DNA from: JBDNJM01 sp041687755
GTDB taxonomy: Bacteria; Planctomycetota; UBA1135; GCA-002686595
Direction of reading: 5' to 3'
Length of the DNA: 14,152 bases
Assembly: GCA_041687755.1 (NCBI GenBank)
Contig: JBDNJM010000051.1
Coordinates: 1 to 14,152 of the forward strand
Positions 1-6,797 of this stretch are shown here, piece after piece; positions within the stretch are counted from its first letter, which is position 1; each line of letters starts with the position of its first letter. Position numbers and translations under genes: made by a program. The notes beneath the pieces are model-generated. The model was not told where the DNA came from. It did no database searches and was given only the letters and a program-made list of their open reading frames with translations.

Positions 1-22
1 CCTGGCACCGTATCCTTCCCTC

Positions 23-37
23 CGCCCGGACGGGGCG
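23..37 (-). terminator. short GC hairpin just after the protease gene stop
   Basis: A 5-bp inverted repeat (CGCCC / GGGCG, 5-nt loop) starts 3 bases beyond the stop codon of the minus-strand SDH_sah-type protease gene. It has no T-run, so it is not a classical intrinsic terminator. It could be a weak terminator or an mRNA 3' end stabiliser, or chance in GC-rich DNA. Confidence 0.25.
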
Positions 38-39
38 TG

Positions 40-846
40 CTAGTGAGCGCTGCGCCGCTCCGGCGAAAATTCGACGGCGCGGCTCCTGCGCATCGGCTGC
101 GGGAACAGGCCCATCAGCTGCAGCACCAGCGTCGGCATCTCGACCGTCACCGGCACGCCCAGCTCCCGCGCCGCTTCCGGCGACAGCCCCTGGTCGTGGG
201 TGAAGCGGCCGTCGCTCAGTGCATCCGCAAGCTCCTCCGCCTGCTCTCGAGGCCGATCGTCCTCAAGCAGATGCACGACGCCGGCGCGGATCTGTGCCAG
301 GGCCATGCGGGCCTGGTCGGCCAGAATCAACGTCTCGTCCTCGACGCGCTCCACGCCCTTGAGTTCGACGGCGCGCAGGATCGAGGCGGCCGGGAGGCCG
401 GCGAGCTGTGGATCGACGGGGCCGAGCACCGCGTGGCTGCTCATGACGACCTCGTCGGCGGCCAGGGCGATCAGAGTCCCGCCCGACATCGCCAAGTGCG
501 GCACGAACACCGTGACCTTCGCGGGATGGTCGTGCAGGGCGCGCGCGATCTGGAAGGAAGCTAGCACCAGCCCGCCGGGCGTGTGCAAGACTAGGTCGAT
601 CGGCACGTCGTCGTCGGTGAGCTGGATGGCGCGCAGAATCGCCTCGGAGTCGTCGATGTCGATGTAGCGCATCAGCGGGAAGCCGAGCAGGCTCATCGTC
701 TCCTGGCGATGCACGAGCACGATCACGCGGCTCTTCCGCTCCGCCTCGAGCTTCGCGAGCATGCGCTGGCGGGCGGCGGCCATGACCTTGGAGGCCAGGA
801 TGGGCTGCACCATGGCCAGGGCGACGAGGATCCAGATCAGGGTCAT
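40..846 (-). CDS. membrane-anchored ClpP/SppA-fold serine protease, serine dehydrogenase proteinase (SDH_sah) family
   Basis: The product is 268 aa. Residues 2-18 are a hydrophobic N-terminal anchor, followed by a basic, helical stretch (20-40) and a ClpP/crotonase-fold domain at about 40-235. Motifs seen are HTPGG at 88-92 (oxyanion-hole strand), AMSGGT at 119-124 with Ser121 as the likely nucleophile, and GPVDPQ at 142-147. All three are typical of the SDH_sah branch of SppA-like peptidases. Family members are thought to cleave membrane or membrane-associated proteins; the substrate here is unknown. The start is an ATG with GGAG 9 bases upstream. That GGAG sits in a tiny GGAG/CTCC hairpin (848-859) that also contains the stop codon of the rhomboid gene. 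Only 5 bp separate it from the rhomboid gene, so co-transcription and a shared role in membrane protein turnover are likely. The basic C-terminus looks complete. The family call is firm; the physiological role is inferred. Confidence 0.88.
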   Translation of the reverse strand: MTLIWILVALAMVQPILASKVMAAARQRMLAKLEAERKSRVIVLVHRQETMSLLGFPLMRYIDIDDSEAILRAIQLTDDDVPIDLVLHTPGGLVLASFQIARALHDHPAKVTVFVPHLAMSGGTLIALAADEVVMSSHAVLGPVDPQLAGLPAASILRAVELKGVERVEDETLILADQARMALAQIRAGVVHLLEDDRPREQAEELADALSDGRFTHDQGLSPEAARELGVPVTVEMPTLVLQLMGLFPQPMRRSRAVEFSPERRSAH

Positions 847-851
847 GGGAG

Positions 852-1580
852 TCAGCTCCAGGCCCCGAAGGGGCCCTGCTCGTCAGGGAACAAGCGGCGG
901 CGGTGGGACGTCGGCAGAAGGAACAGGCGGAACAGCGCGGCGCCGGCCAAGAAGCCGCCGATGTGGGCCCAGTAGGCCACGCCCGAGACCTCCTCGCCTG
1001 CGATGGAATTAAACGTGCCCAACACCGACTGCAGCGCGAACCAGGCGCCGAGGAACACCACCGCGCTCGTGGTGAAGAAGAACGGGGTCACGATGATCGG
1101 AACCATCAGCAGGACCTTCGCGCGCGGGAACAGGAACAGGTACGCACCCATGACGCCGGCGATCGAGCCGGAGGCGCCTAGGGTCGGGATCGGCGAGGCG
1201 GAGTCGGAGAGCAGGTGTGCAGCGCCGGCGAGGATGCCGCACAGGGTGTAGAACAGCAGAAAGCGCGCGGAGCCCATGCGGTCCTCCACGTTGTCGCCGA
1301 AGATCCACAGGGTCCACAGGTTGCCGAGCAGGTGCAGCAGGCCACCGTGCAGGTATTGACTCGTGACGAGCGTGCCGGCCACGACGGGCATCGAAGTCAG
1401 CGGTCCGTCGCCGGCTCCGAAGAAGCGGTCGGGGTGCACGGCGAAGAGGTCGATGAAGCCCAGCATCGCGCGGTCCGGCATCAGGCTCTGAGCCAAGAAC
1501 AGGAGGACGTTGACGCCGAGTAAGGCGTACACCGCGACGGGCGGTCGGCGGGAGGCAACGGTGTCGCGGATCGGGATCAT
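852..1580 (-). CDS. rhomboid family intramembrane serine protease
   Basis: The product is 242 aa with about six or seven hydrophobic segments, a usual size for a bacterial rhomboid. It carries HGGLLHLLGN at 78-87 (His83 and Asn87 of the HxxxN motif), GASGS at 135-139 with nucleophile Ser137, and WAHIGGFLAG at 204-213 with catalytic His206. The full Ser-His dyad is therefore present and the enzyme should be active. It should cut helix-destabilised transmembrane segments inside the inner membrane. The N-terminus (MIPIRDTVASRRPP) matches the usual rhomboid opening, which supports this ATG although no Shine-Dalgarno sequence precedes it. The gene lies 69 bp after the methyltransferase-kinase gene and 5 bp before the SDH_sah-type protease gene. 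The latter pairing suggests that the two membrane proteases act on related substrates. No rhomboid-typical extra domain (zinc ribbon, TPR) is seen. Confidence 0.95.
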   Translation of the reverse strand: MIPIRDTVASRRPPVAVYALLGVNVLLFLAQSLMPDRAMLGFIDLFAVHPDRFFGAGDGPLTSMPVVAGTLVTSQYLHGGLLHLLGNLWTLWIFGDNVEDRMGSARFLLFYTLCGILAGAAHLLSDSASPIPTLGASGSIAGVMGAYLFLFPRAKVLLMVPIIVTPFFFTTSAVVFLGAWFALQSVLGTFNSIAGEEVSGVAYWAHIGGFLAGAALFRLFLLPTSHRRRLFPDEQGPFGAWS

Positions 1581-1649
1581 GGGGGGGCGGAGCGGGTCGC
1601 GCAGTCTACGCGGCGTCGGGCGGTCTCGCGGCTTCGCCGGGGATCCCGT

Positions 1650-3464
1650 TCAGGTCGAGTCGAGCTGCGCCAGCCGCCGTTCGGAGTTGGGTAGGGGTCG
1701 CTTTCCGTCGAGCCCGAAGCTGCGCGCCATCCACGCGGGCCGGCTGTAGTCCCAGTTGCCCTCGGCCATTGCGCCGACGAGCACGGGAAACAGGAGTTCG
1801 ATCGCGACGCGGGCGCGTGGCCCCAGCCCGATGGCTTCGGCGTACGCGTCAAGGGGGCGCAATTCCTTCCGCGTGAGCCCTGCGTCGGAATGCAGGTCGC
1901 GCCAGGCGTCGCCGATCTCGCCTCCGCGGCCCTGCTTGCGATCGTGCAGCACGAGATTGAGCAGGTCGAAGTACGGCAAGTCGGCGCGCACGGCCGAGCC
2001 CCAGTCCATGAAGCCGAGCAGCGCCCCGGCAGCATCGACCTGCACGTGCTTTGCGCGCAGGTCGGAGTGGTACAGCACGCGCGGCAAGGATTCGCCGAGC
2101 AGCAGCTCGGAGGCCGCGTCGGTGAGGCGGCGAAGGTCGCTGACGAGCGCTTTGTCCCGGGCGCGCGCGGCGACCCGGGCCAGCTTGTGCTCGACCAGCA
2201 GCTCGAGGTCCTCCGGCCGGGTCGGGCGCGCGCGCTCGGTGATGCAGGCGGCCAGGGCCGCGGCGACCTCGAGGTGCGTGCGCGCACGTTCGGGGCCGTC
2301 CTTCTGCTGTTGGGGAGAGCCCATGCCGTTGAGTCTCCGCTCGACTCCGATCCACTGGCCACCGAACTCGCCTTCCAGCAGCGGCTCTGGCACCGGCAGG
2401 TCGGGGAAGGTCTTGCCCGTCCAGCGCGTGAAGGCGGCGTGCCGCCGGGATTGGCGCTCGGCGTGGGGCCCGAGAGCGATGTGTAGGCACCAGCGCCCGG
2501 CCGGGTCGGGCGAGCCGTCCGCTGCCGCGGTCAACATCACGGCACAGTTGCCGCGCGAGGCGATCAGGTGCTCGAGGCGCGGCGCGGGCGTGTCGAGGCG
2601 CTCGGCGATCTCGGCGAGCTGGTGCTCGATGCGTCGCAGCCCGGAGGAGCCGCGCCGCCCGACGACGGCGAAGCTCGGCGCCAGCCAGGGGAACAGGCCC
2701 AGGCGGTGGCCGATGAGCTTGGCACGGTTCGCGCGCTCTTTGGGTCCGATCAGAAGCTCCGGCCCGCCACCGTCGAGGCCGACGACGTAGGTGAAGTCGT
2801 GGGCGTGGGGGTAGAGCGCGTGGGCGCCGGTTGTTTCGAAGCCGAGCGCGGCGCGGGCCCGGCGGTGCCCGCTGAGCGAGCGGGCGCCGTGGGCGGGCGC
2901 GAGGCTCGCGGCGGCAAACTCGAGCGGGCGGGCGACGGCGAAGTCGGCGCGCCGGCCGCTGGAGCGCTTGTAGGCGAAGCGGTTCTCTTCGACCGTCAGA
3001 AGTTCATCGTTGCACACGCGCGCGAGCTCGGCTGCGCTGAAGCCGGAGGGCTCGCCGAGCGGAGGCGCCTGGCTCTCGCGCACGACCAGGGCGAACTCCT
3101 TGTCTTCGAAGGGCAGCAGGCCAGCGGCGGCCTGCACGAAGTGGGTGTCGCCGGCAGCCAGCACGCGGTCGCGAGCCCGCGCGAAGCGCAGGCGCGCTGC
3201 ACTTGAGTCTACGAGGGTGAGGTGCAGGCCGGCGCGGGCGAGGGCGACGGCGGTTCCGGAGCAGGCGTTGCCGACGAGCAGCGCGCGCGCGCCGGGCTCG
3301 ACGCGCAGCAGGGGGAGCCACGCGGCGCGGCCCTCGCGCAGGAGCTGCATCCACTCGGCCGCGGCTCGGGGCTGCAGTCTCGCCAGGAACTGCTCGAGGG
3401 CCGAGCGGAACGGAGTGCCGCTCTCCGCGGATTCCGTGCAGAGCTCAAGTTCGCCCGCGCTCAA
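1650..3464 (-). CDS. SAM-dependent methyltransferase-like domain fused to an aminoglycoside-phosphotransferase-like kinase
   Basis: From the TTG start proposed here the product is 604 aa. The N-terminal part (about 1-240) looks like a class I methyltransferase: LLVGNACSGTAVALA at 62-76 resembles the SAM-binding glycine motif, and LTLVDSS at 82-88 the acidic strand-2 end. The C-terminal part (about 286-604) is APH-like. LYHSDLRAKHV at 464-474 is the catalytic loop with Asp468, and GFMDWGSA at 484-491 is the metal-binding loop with Asp487. The usual loop Asn is His473, a change common in some APH branches. The N-lobe strand where a Lys is expected reads WCLHIALG, so the canonical ATP-binding Lys may be absent. 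No ATG fits. The reading frame is open far upstream, but that stretch is a shadow of the membrane protein gene. TTG at 3464 overlaps the upstream TGA as TTGA and gives a natural N-terminus, so translational coupling is likely. The substrate is unknown; a sugar or small metabolite is a guess. The next gene, the rhomboid, starts 69 bp later. Confidence 0.75.
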   Translation of the reverse strand: MSAGELELCTESAESGTPFRSALEQFLARLQPRAAAEWMQLLREGRAAWLPLLRVEPGARALLVGNACSGTAVALARAGLHLTLVDSSAARLRFARARDRVLAAGDTHFVQAAAGLLPFEDKEFALVVRESQAPPLGEPSGFSAAELARVCNDELLTVEENRFAYKRSSGRRADFAVARPLEFAAASLAPAHGARSLSGHRRARAALGFETTGAHALYPHAHDFTYVVGLDGGGPELLIGPKERANRAKLIGHRLGLFPWLAPSFAVVGRRGSSGLRRIEHQLAEIAERLDTPAPRLEHLIASRGNCAVMLTAAADGSPDPAGRWCLHIALGPHAERQSRRHAAFTRWTGKTFPDLPVPEPLLEGEFGGQWIGVERRLNGMGSPQQQKDGPERARTHLEVAAALAACITERARPTRPEDLELLVEHKLARVAARARDKALVSDLRRLTDAASELLLGESLPRVLYHSDLRAKHVQVDAAGALLGFMDWGSAVRADLPYFDLLNLVLHDRKQGRGGEIGDAWRDLHSDAGLTRKELRPLDAYAEAIGLGPRARVAIELLFPVLVGAMAEGNWDYSRPAWMARSFGLDGKRPLPNSERRLAQLDST

Positions 3465-4294
3465 CGGCGACGTCCAGTGATCATCGCGACGCTGACGAAT
3501 GCCGCGGGCACCAGCTCGAGCAGGCTGCGCGGAAAAGTCGTGGGGGCCGCGCCGCGGTGGAGCAGCCAGGCGACCAAGATCGCGGCACCCAGGCCGAGCG
3601 GCAGCAGCGCGCGACGGCGCGAGGGCGCGGGCGTCGCCGCCAGGACGGCCACCGGCAGAGCGAGCGCCAGCCAGCTCGTCATTGACATCGCGAGCACGCC
3701 CGCGCTCAGCCACAGGGCGCGGCGCTCGGCGCGCAGGATCCAGCCCGCGGCCACGGCCGCGGCTGCGCCGAGGGTCAGGCCGCCCGGCATGCCAAAGGGA
3801 CCGAGCACGGGCAAGAGGCCGACGATTCCCAAGGCCGAGGCCGTGACGCCCGGAGTGCAGCGAGCCTGCCGCAGCCCGCGCTCGATGAGCACGAATGCAG
3901 AGATCCGCGTGGGCTGGAACATCCAGACTCCGGAGTACTCCGTCGGGGAGCCCGCAACCAGCCAAGCCACCGGCAGGATCCAGGGCAACCACCCGACCCA
4001 GCCGCGCGGCTGGAGCCGCTGCACGTGGAGCGGGACCAGCGCGCCGGTACCAAACAGGCGCCAGCCGACCGTGACGGCGAGCGTAAATCCGATCGCGATC
4101 TCAGGCACCGGCAGGCCCATCCGGCAGGTGACGAACTGCACGAGCATGCCCAGCAGCCAGCTCGCGGCCAGGGTCGCCGGCAGCTCACCGAGCGAATGAC
4201 CCCCGGGCCGACCCGCCGGCAGCAGGGAGAGCAGCGCGCGGCCCGCGGCGACGAGGATCAGCAGCTGGATCGAGGGGGGCAGGAGGTCGGGCAT
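3461..4294 (-). CDS. polytopic membrane protein of unknown function
   Basis: The product is 277 aa with about eight or nine hydrophobic segments, roughly at 8-25, 38-57, 62-79, 99-115, 149-166, 170-187, 193-219, 228-246 and 256-273. A longer polar loop at about 116-148 (containing SPTEYSGVW and QPTRISAF) is the most distinctive stretch and may face the periplasm. The protein ends in a basic GRRR tail. I recognise no family motif. The general look recalls membrane glycosyltransferases or O-antigen-type proteins, but no catalytic residues can be named. The ATG start has only a weak GGTGGG upstream and a -10-like box very near it. The stop codon overlaps the start of the methyltransferase-kinase gene, so the two products are probably made in linked amounts and may work on the same substrate. 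Confidence 0.8.
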   Translation of the reverse strand: MPDLLPPSIQLLILVAAGRALLSLLPAGRPGGHSLGELPATLAASWLLGMLVQFVTCRMGLPVPEIAIGFTLAVTVGWRLFGTGALVPLHVQRLQPRGWVGWLPWILPVAWLVAGSPTEYSGVWMFQPTRISAFVLIERGLRQARCTPGVTASALGIVGLLPVLGPFGMPGGLTLGAAAAVAAGWILRAERRALWLSAGVLAMSMTSWLALALPVAVLAATPAPSRRRALLPLGLGAAILVAWLLHRGAAPTTFPRSLLELVPAAFVSVAMITGRRR

Positions 4295-4306
4295 GGCTCA
4301 GCGCCC

Positions 4307-4312
4307 ACCATA
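4307..4312 (-). promoter_or_regulatory. -10-like box for the minus-strand membrane-protein operon
   Basis: Read on the minus strand this is TATGGT. Its 3' end is 12 bases before the ATG at 4294, so a transcript would have a leader of only about 5-7 nt. No convincing -35 hexamer is visible. The evidence is position plus partial consensus only. Confidence 0.3.
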
Positions 4313-4409
4313 GGGTGTCGCGCCCGGCGGTGCTCGCGGCAGGCCGTTCGGGCAGGATCAGGGGCTCGCCAGGCGTACCCGTGATGCCCGAGCCGCAGTC
4401 CGTTCGCCG

Positions 4410-4415
4410 TATGCT
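4410..4415 (+). promoter_or_regulatory. -10-like box for the nitrilase-family gene (near-leaderless)
   Basis: TATGCT ends 10 bases before the proposed ATG at 4426, so transcription would start within a few bases of the start codon. No -35 match is evident. It mirrors the minus-strand box at 4307-4312 in the same 131-bp divergent spacer, which otherwise holds no gene or strong repeat. Confidence 0.35.
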
Positions 4416-4425
4416 CTCGCTTCTA

Positions 4426-5277
4426 ATGCGTGTCGCCGCCCTCCAGTTCGACATTGAGCGTGTGCCGCTCGGCGGCTCCGGTGCGGAGCTGCGTGGCGCC
4501 GTTCAGAGCAACGTCGAGTCGGTGCTGGCCGGGCTCGCTGGGGCTGCGACGGACCAAGTGCGCCTCGTGCTGCTCCCGGAGCTGTGGTCGACCTCTTTCG
4601 TGGCTGCTGGCGGGCCGTTCGGGGACGCGACGCGCCTGCCGGAATTGATGGAGGCGGTGGGGGCGGCGGAGGCCGAGGTGACGGCGGCGGCCGATCGCGC
4701 TGGCATCGCGCTGGCGGGCTCGGCGCTGGCGCGCGAGCCGGGCGACGAACTCCCGCGCAACCGTTTCACGCTGCACGACGCGGGGGCCGAGCTCCTGCGC
4801 TACGACAAGGCGCATCTGTTCACGCCGACGGGCGAGCATCTCGCGTTCAGCGCGGGTACGGCGCTGCCCCCGGTCGCCGAGCTCGACGGGCTGCGGGTCG
4901 CCGGGCTTGTGTGCTACGACCTGCGCTTCTCGGATCCGCTGGAAGCGCTCCACCGGGCCGCCTGCGATCTGGTGTTGGTCCCGGCCCAGTGGCCGACGCC
5001 GCGGGTCGGACACTGGAGCGCGCTGCTCGCGGGGCGCGCGGTCTCGACCCAGGCGTTTGTGCTCGGCGCCAACCGCACCGGTTCCGAGGCGCTCGGCCGG
5101 CGGGGGGTGCGGCTGGAATTTCCCGGGGCCTCGGCGCTGCACTCGCCCTCAGGGGTGGCGCTAGTTGCCGGCTCCGATGCTCCCGGCCTGGTCGTCGCCG
5201 AGCTGGATCCCAGACTCCCCGCGCTCTTGAGGCGGCAGGTCCCGGTCCAGCGGGACCGGCGCGACGACCTGGCCTGA
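4426..5277 (+). CDS. carbon-nitrogen hydrolase (nitrilase superfamily), omega-amidase/YafV-like
   Basis: The product is 283 aa, a normal size for a single-domain nitrilase. The Glu-Lys-Cys triad is complete: Glu52 in LLPELW, Lys128 in YDKAHLF, and Cys163 in GLVCYDLRF. The YDKAHLF and VCYDLRF contexts resemble the omega-amidase/Nit2/YafV group, which hydrolyses omega-amides such as alpha-ketoglutaramate to the acid plus ammonia in the cytosol. Other small amide or carbamoyl substrates remain possible. The frame is open to about 4315, but the ATG at 4426 (MRVAALQFDIE) matches the usual first strand, so the upstream extension is rejected. There is no Shine-Dalgarno sequence; a -10-like box immediately upstream suggests a leaderless or very short-leader mRNA. 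The gene is transcribed away from the membrane-protein operon, and 333 bp separate it from the thiolase gene. It is therefore probably monocistronic. The C-terminal RRDDLA end looks intact. Confidence 0.88.
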   Translation: MRVAALQFDIERVPLGGSGAELRGAVQSNVESVLAGLAGAATDQVRLVLLPELWSTSFVAAGGPFGDATRLPELMEAVGAAEAEVTAAADRAGIALAGSALAREPGDELPRNRFTLHDAGAELLRYDKAHLFTPTGEHLAFSAGTALPPVAELDGLRVAGLVCYDLRFSDPLEALHRAACDLVLVPAQWPTPRVGHWSALLAGRAVSTQAFVLGANRTGSEALGRRGVRLEFPGASALHSPSGVALVAGSDAPGLVVAELDPRLPALLRRQVPVQRDRRDDLA

Positions 5278-5418
5278 CTCGGACCCTAGGGGATTCCCGG
5301 CGGCCCCAGAGCCCCGGCCCGCGCCGAGGCTCGGGCGCCACAACCCGCTTCTCGACCCACCGGCGCGGTCTGTCGAGCATCTGCGGATCAGGGTCGGGCA
5401 AGGGGTCGTTGGCGGTCG

Positions 5419-5424
5419 TATACT
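5419..5424 (+). promoter_or_regulatory. -10-like TATACT box upstream of the acyl-CoA cluster
   Basis: TATACT is a good -10 match in very GC-rich DNA. No clear -35 hexamer lies 16-18 bp upstream. It would give a leader of about 180 nt before the thiolase TTG. The whole 5278-5610 spacer holds this box, the hairpin at 5440-5471 and no credible reading frame of its own. Confidence 0.4.
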
Positions 5425-5439
5425 CCTCCCCCGCCTTTT

Positions 5440-5471
5440 CCGTTCGGGGCCCCCACGGCCCCGGCGAACGG
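5440..5471 (+). repeat. GC-rich hairpin / inverted repeat in the thiolase leader
   Basis: CCGTTCG (5440-5446) pairs perfectly with CGAACGG (5465-5471), and the GGG and CCCC runs inside can extend the stem. It lies about 16 bp after the TATACT box, so it would be near the 5' end of the mRNA or overlap an operator just downstream of the transcription start. It could be an RNA structure or a dimeric repressor site; the sequence does not decide. Confidence 0.4.
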
Positions 5472-5610
5472 TCGCGATCCGTTCCCTTCGAGAAACCCCC
5501 GGCACCGCTCGGGAGCGCCTTCCCTTGGGATCGCCTCGCCACCCCGGAGGCCTCCATTTGGCGGTCTGCGCCCCCTCTGAGTCATCAGCAGCATCCGAGT
5601 CGCACCAGTT

Positions 5611-6795
5611 TTGAAAGAAGTCGTCATCGCCAGCGCCTGCCGCACCCCGATCGGGAAGTTCCAGGGTGGACTCTCCGGCCTCCGCGCCCCCGTACTGGGT
5701 GGCTTCGCCGTCGCCGAGGCCCTGCGCCGGGCGGGCATCGAGGCCTCCGAGGTCGAGGAAGTGATCATGGGCAACGTGCTGCAGGCCGGCCTCGGCCAGA
5801 ACCCCGCGCGCCAGGCAGCGCGCGCTGCCGGCATTCCCGACGCGGTGGGCAGCTTCACCGTCAACAAGGTCTGCGGCTCGGGCCTCAAGTCCGTGATGCT
5901 CGCCGCCCAGGCGATCCGCGCGGGCGATGCCGACTGCATCATCGCGGGCGGCATGGAGAACATGAGCCAGGCGCCGTACCTGCTGCCCCAGGCGCGCACC
6001 GGCCAGCGCCTCGGTCACGGCCAGATGCTCGACTCGATGGTCCACGACGGGCTGTGGGACATCTACAACGACTTCCACATGGGCATGACCGGTGAGAACG
6101 TCGCCGAGAAGCACGAGATCACTAGGCAAATGCAGGACGCCTTCGCCGCGGCCAGCCACAATAAGGCCGAGGCGGCCACTGCCGCGGGTCGCTTCGACGC
6201 CGAGAAGTTCACGATCGACGTGCCCCAGCGCAAGGCGGACCCGATCGCTTTCACGACCGACGAGACGATCCGCGACGGCATGACCGAGGCGTCCCTGACG
6301 AAGCTGCGCCCCGCGTTCAAGCGCGACGGGGGCACGGTCACGGCGGCCAACGCCTCGGCGATCAACGACGGCGCTGCGGCGCTCGTCGTGATGAGCGCCG
6401 ACCGCGCGAAGGCGCTCGGCGCCAAGCCGCTCGCCCGCATCACCGGTTACGCCACGGGCGGCCTCGCGCCGGAGTGGGTGATGATGGCGCCGGAGATCTC
6501 GATCAACAAGCTGTCCGAGAAGCTCGGCAAGAAGCCCACCGACTTCGATCTGCACGAGATCAACGAGGCCTTCTCCTCGGCGGCCTGCGCGCTGACGCGC
6601 GTGCTCGACCTCGATCCCGCCAAGGTCAACGTGAACGGCGGTGCGGTGGCTCTCGGTCATCCTATCGGCGCTTCTGGGGCACGAATCCTGGTGACGCTCC
6701 TGCACGCGATGCAGCAAAAGGGCGCCGCCAACGGCATGGCCTCCCTGTGCCTGGGCGGCGGCAACGCCGTCTCGCTCGGCGTGGAGGCGCTCTAA
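5611..6795 (+). CDS. acetyl-CoA C-acetyltransferase (thiolase)
   Basis: The product is 394 aa, the standard thiolase length. Catalytic residues are all present: Cys88 in NKVCGSGLK (acyl-enzyme nucleophile), Asn318 in NEAF, His350 in GHPIGASGAR, and Cys380 in CLGGGN (general acid/base). GGMENMSQAPY at 113-123 and HMGMTGENVA at 156-165 are typical of the AtoB/PhaA type. It condenses two acetyl-CoA to acetoacetyl-CoA or cleaves it; longer 3-ketoacyl-CoA substrates cannot be excluded. The start is a TTG with no Shine-Dalgarno sequence. It is chosen because MKEVVIASACRTPIGKF is the canonical thiolase N-terminus and no ATG fits. Two bases separate its stop from the 3-hydroxyacyl-CoA dehydrogenase gene, so the pair is an operon. 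This gene opens the acyl-CoA cluster. Confidence 0.95.
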   Translation: MKEVVIASACRTPIGKFQGGLSGLRAPVLGGFAVAEALRRAGIEASEVEEVIMGNVLQAGLGQNPARQAARAAGIPDAVGSFTVNKVCGSGLKSVMLAAQAIRAGDADCIIAGGMENMSQAPYLLPQARTGQRLGHGQMLDSMVHDGLWDIYNDFHMGMTGENVAEKHEITRQMQDAFAAASHNKAEAATAAGRFDAEKFTIDVPQRKADPIAFTTDETIRDGMTEASLTKLRPAFKRDGGTVTAANASAINDGAAALVVMSADRAKALGAKPLARITGYATGGLAPEWVMMAPEISINKLSEKLGKKPTDFDLHEINEAFSSAACALTRVLDLDPAKVNVNGGAVALGHPIGASGARILVTLLHAMQQKGAANGMASLCLGGGNAVSLGVEAL

Positions 6796-6797
6796 TC

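Noticed and set aside
9..14. TATCCT resembling a -10 box on the plus strand
   Set aside because: It would drive transcription antisense to the SDH_sah-type protease gene with no plus-strand gene downstream; likely chance.
3465..3992. N-terminal extension of the methyltransferase-kinase frame up to 3992
   Set aside because: This part is out of frame within the membrane protein gene and reads as low-complexity. The TTG at 3464 gives a sensible start.
4344..4406. CCGTTCG occurring twice in the divergent spacer and again in the hairpin at 5440-5471
   Set aside because: The heptamer also occurs inside coding sequence in this GC-rich DNA, so shared regulation is not supported.
4315..4425. N-terminal extension of the nitrilase frame from 4315
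   Set aside because: It would precede the first beta strand by 37 residues not found in the family and would run over the -10-like box.
4584..6095. Plus-strand open frame spanning the nitrilase gene, the spacer and part of the thiolase gene
   Set aside because: It runs out of frame through two well-supported genes and is Arg/Gly/Pro rich, as expected for a GC shadow.
5161..6717. Long minus-strand open frame opposite the thiolase gene
   Set aside because: Shadow frame of a canonical thiolase, with no recognisable fold or motif.
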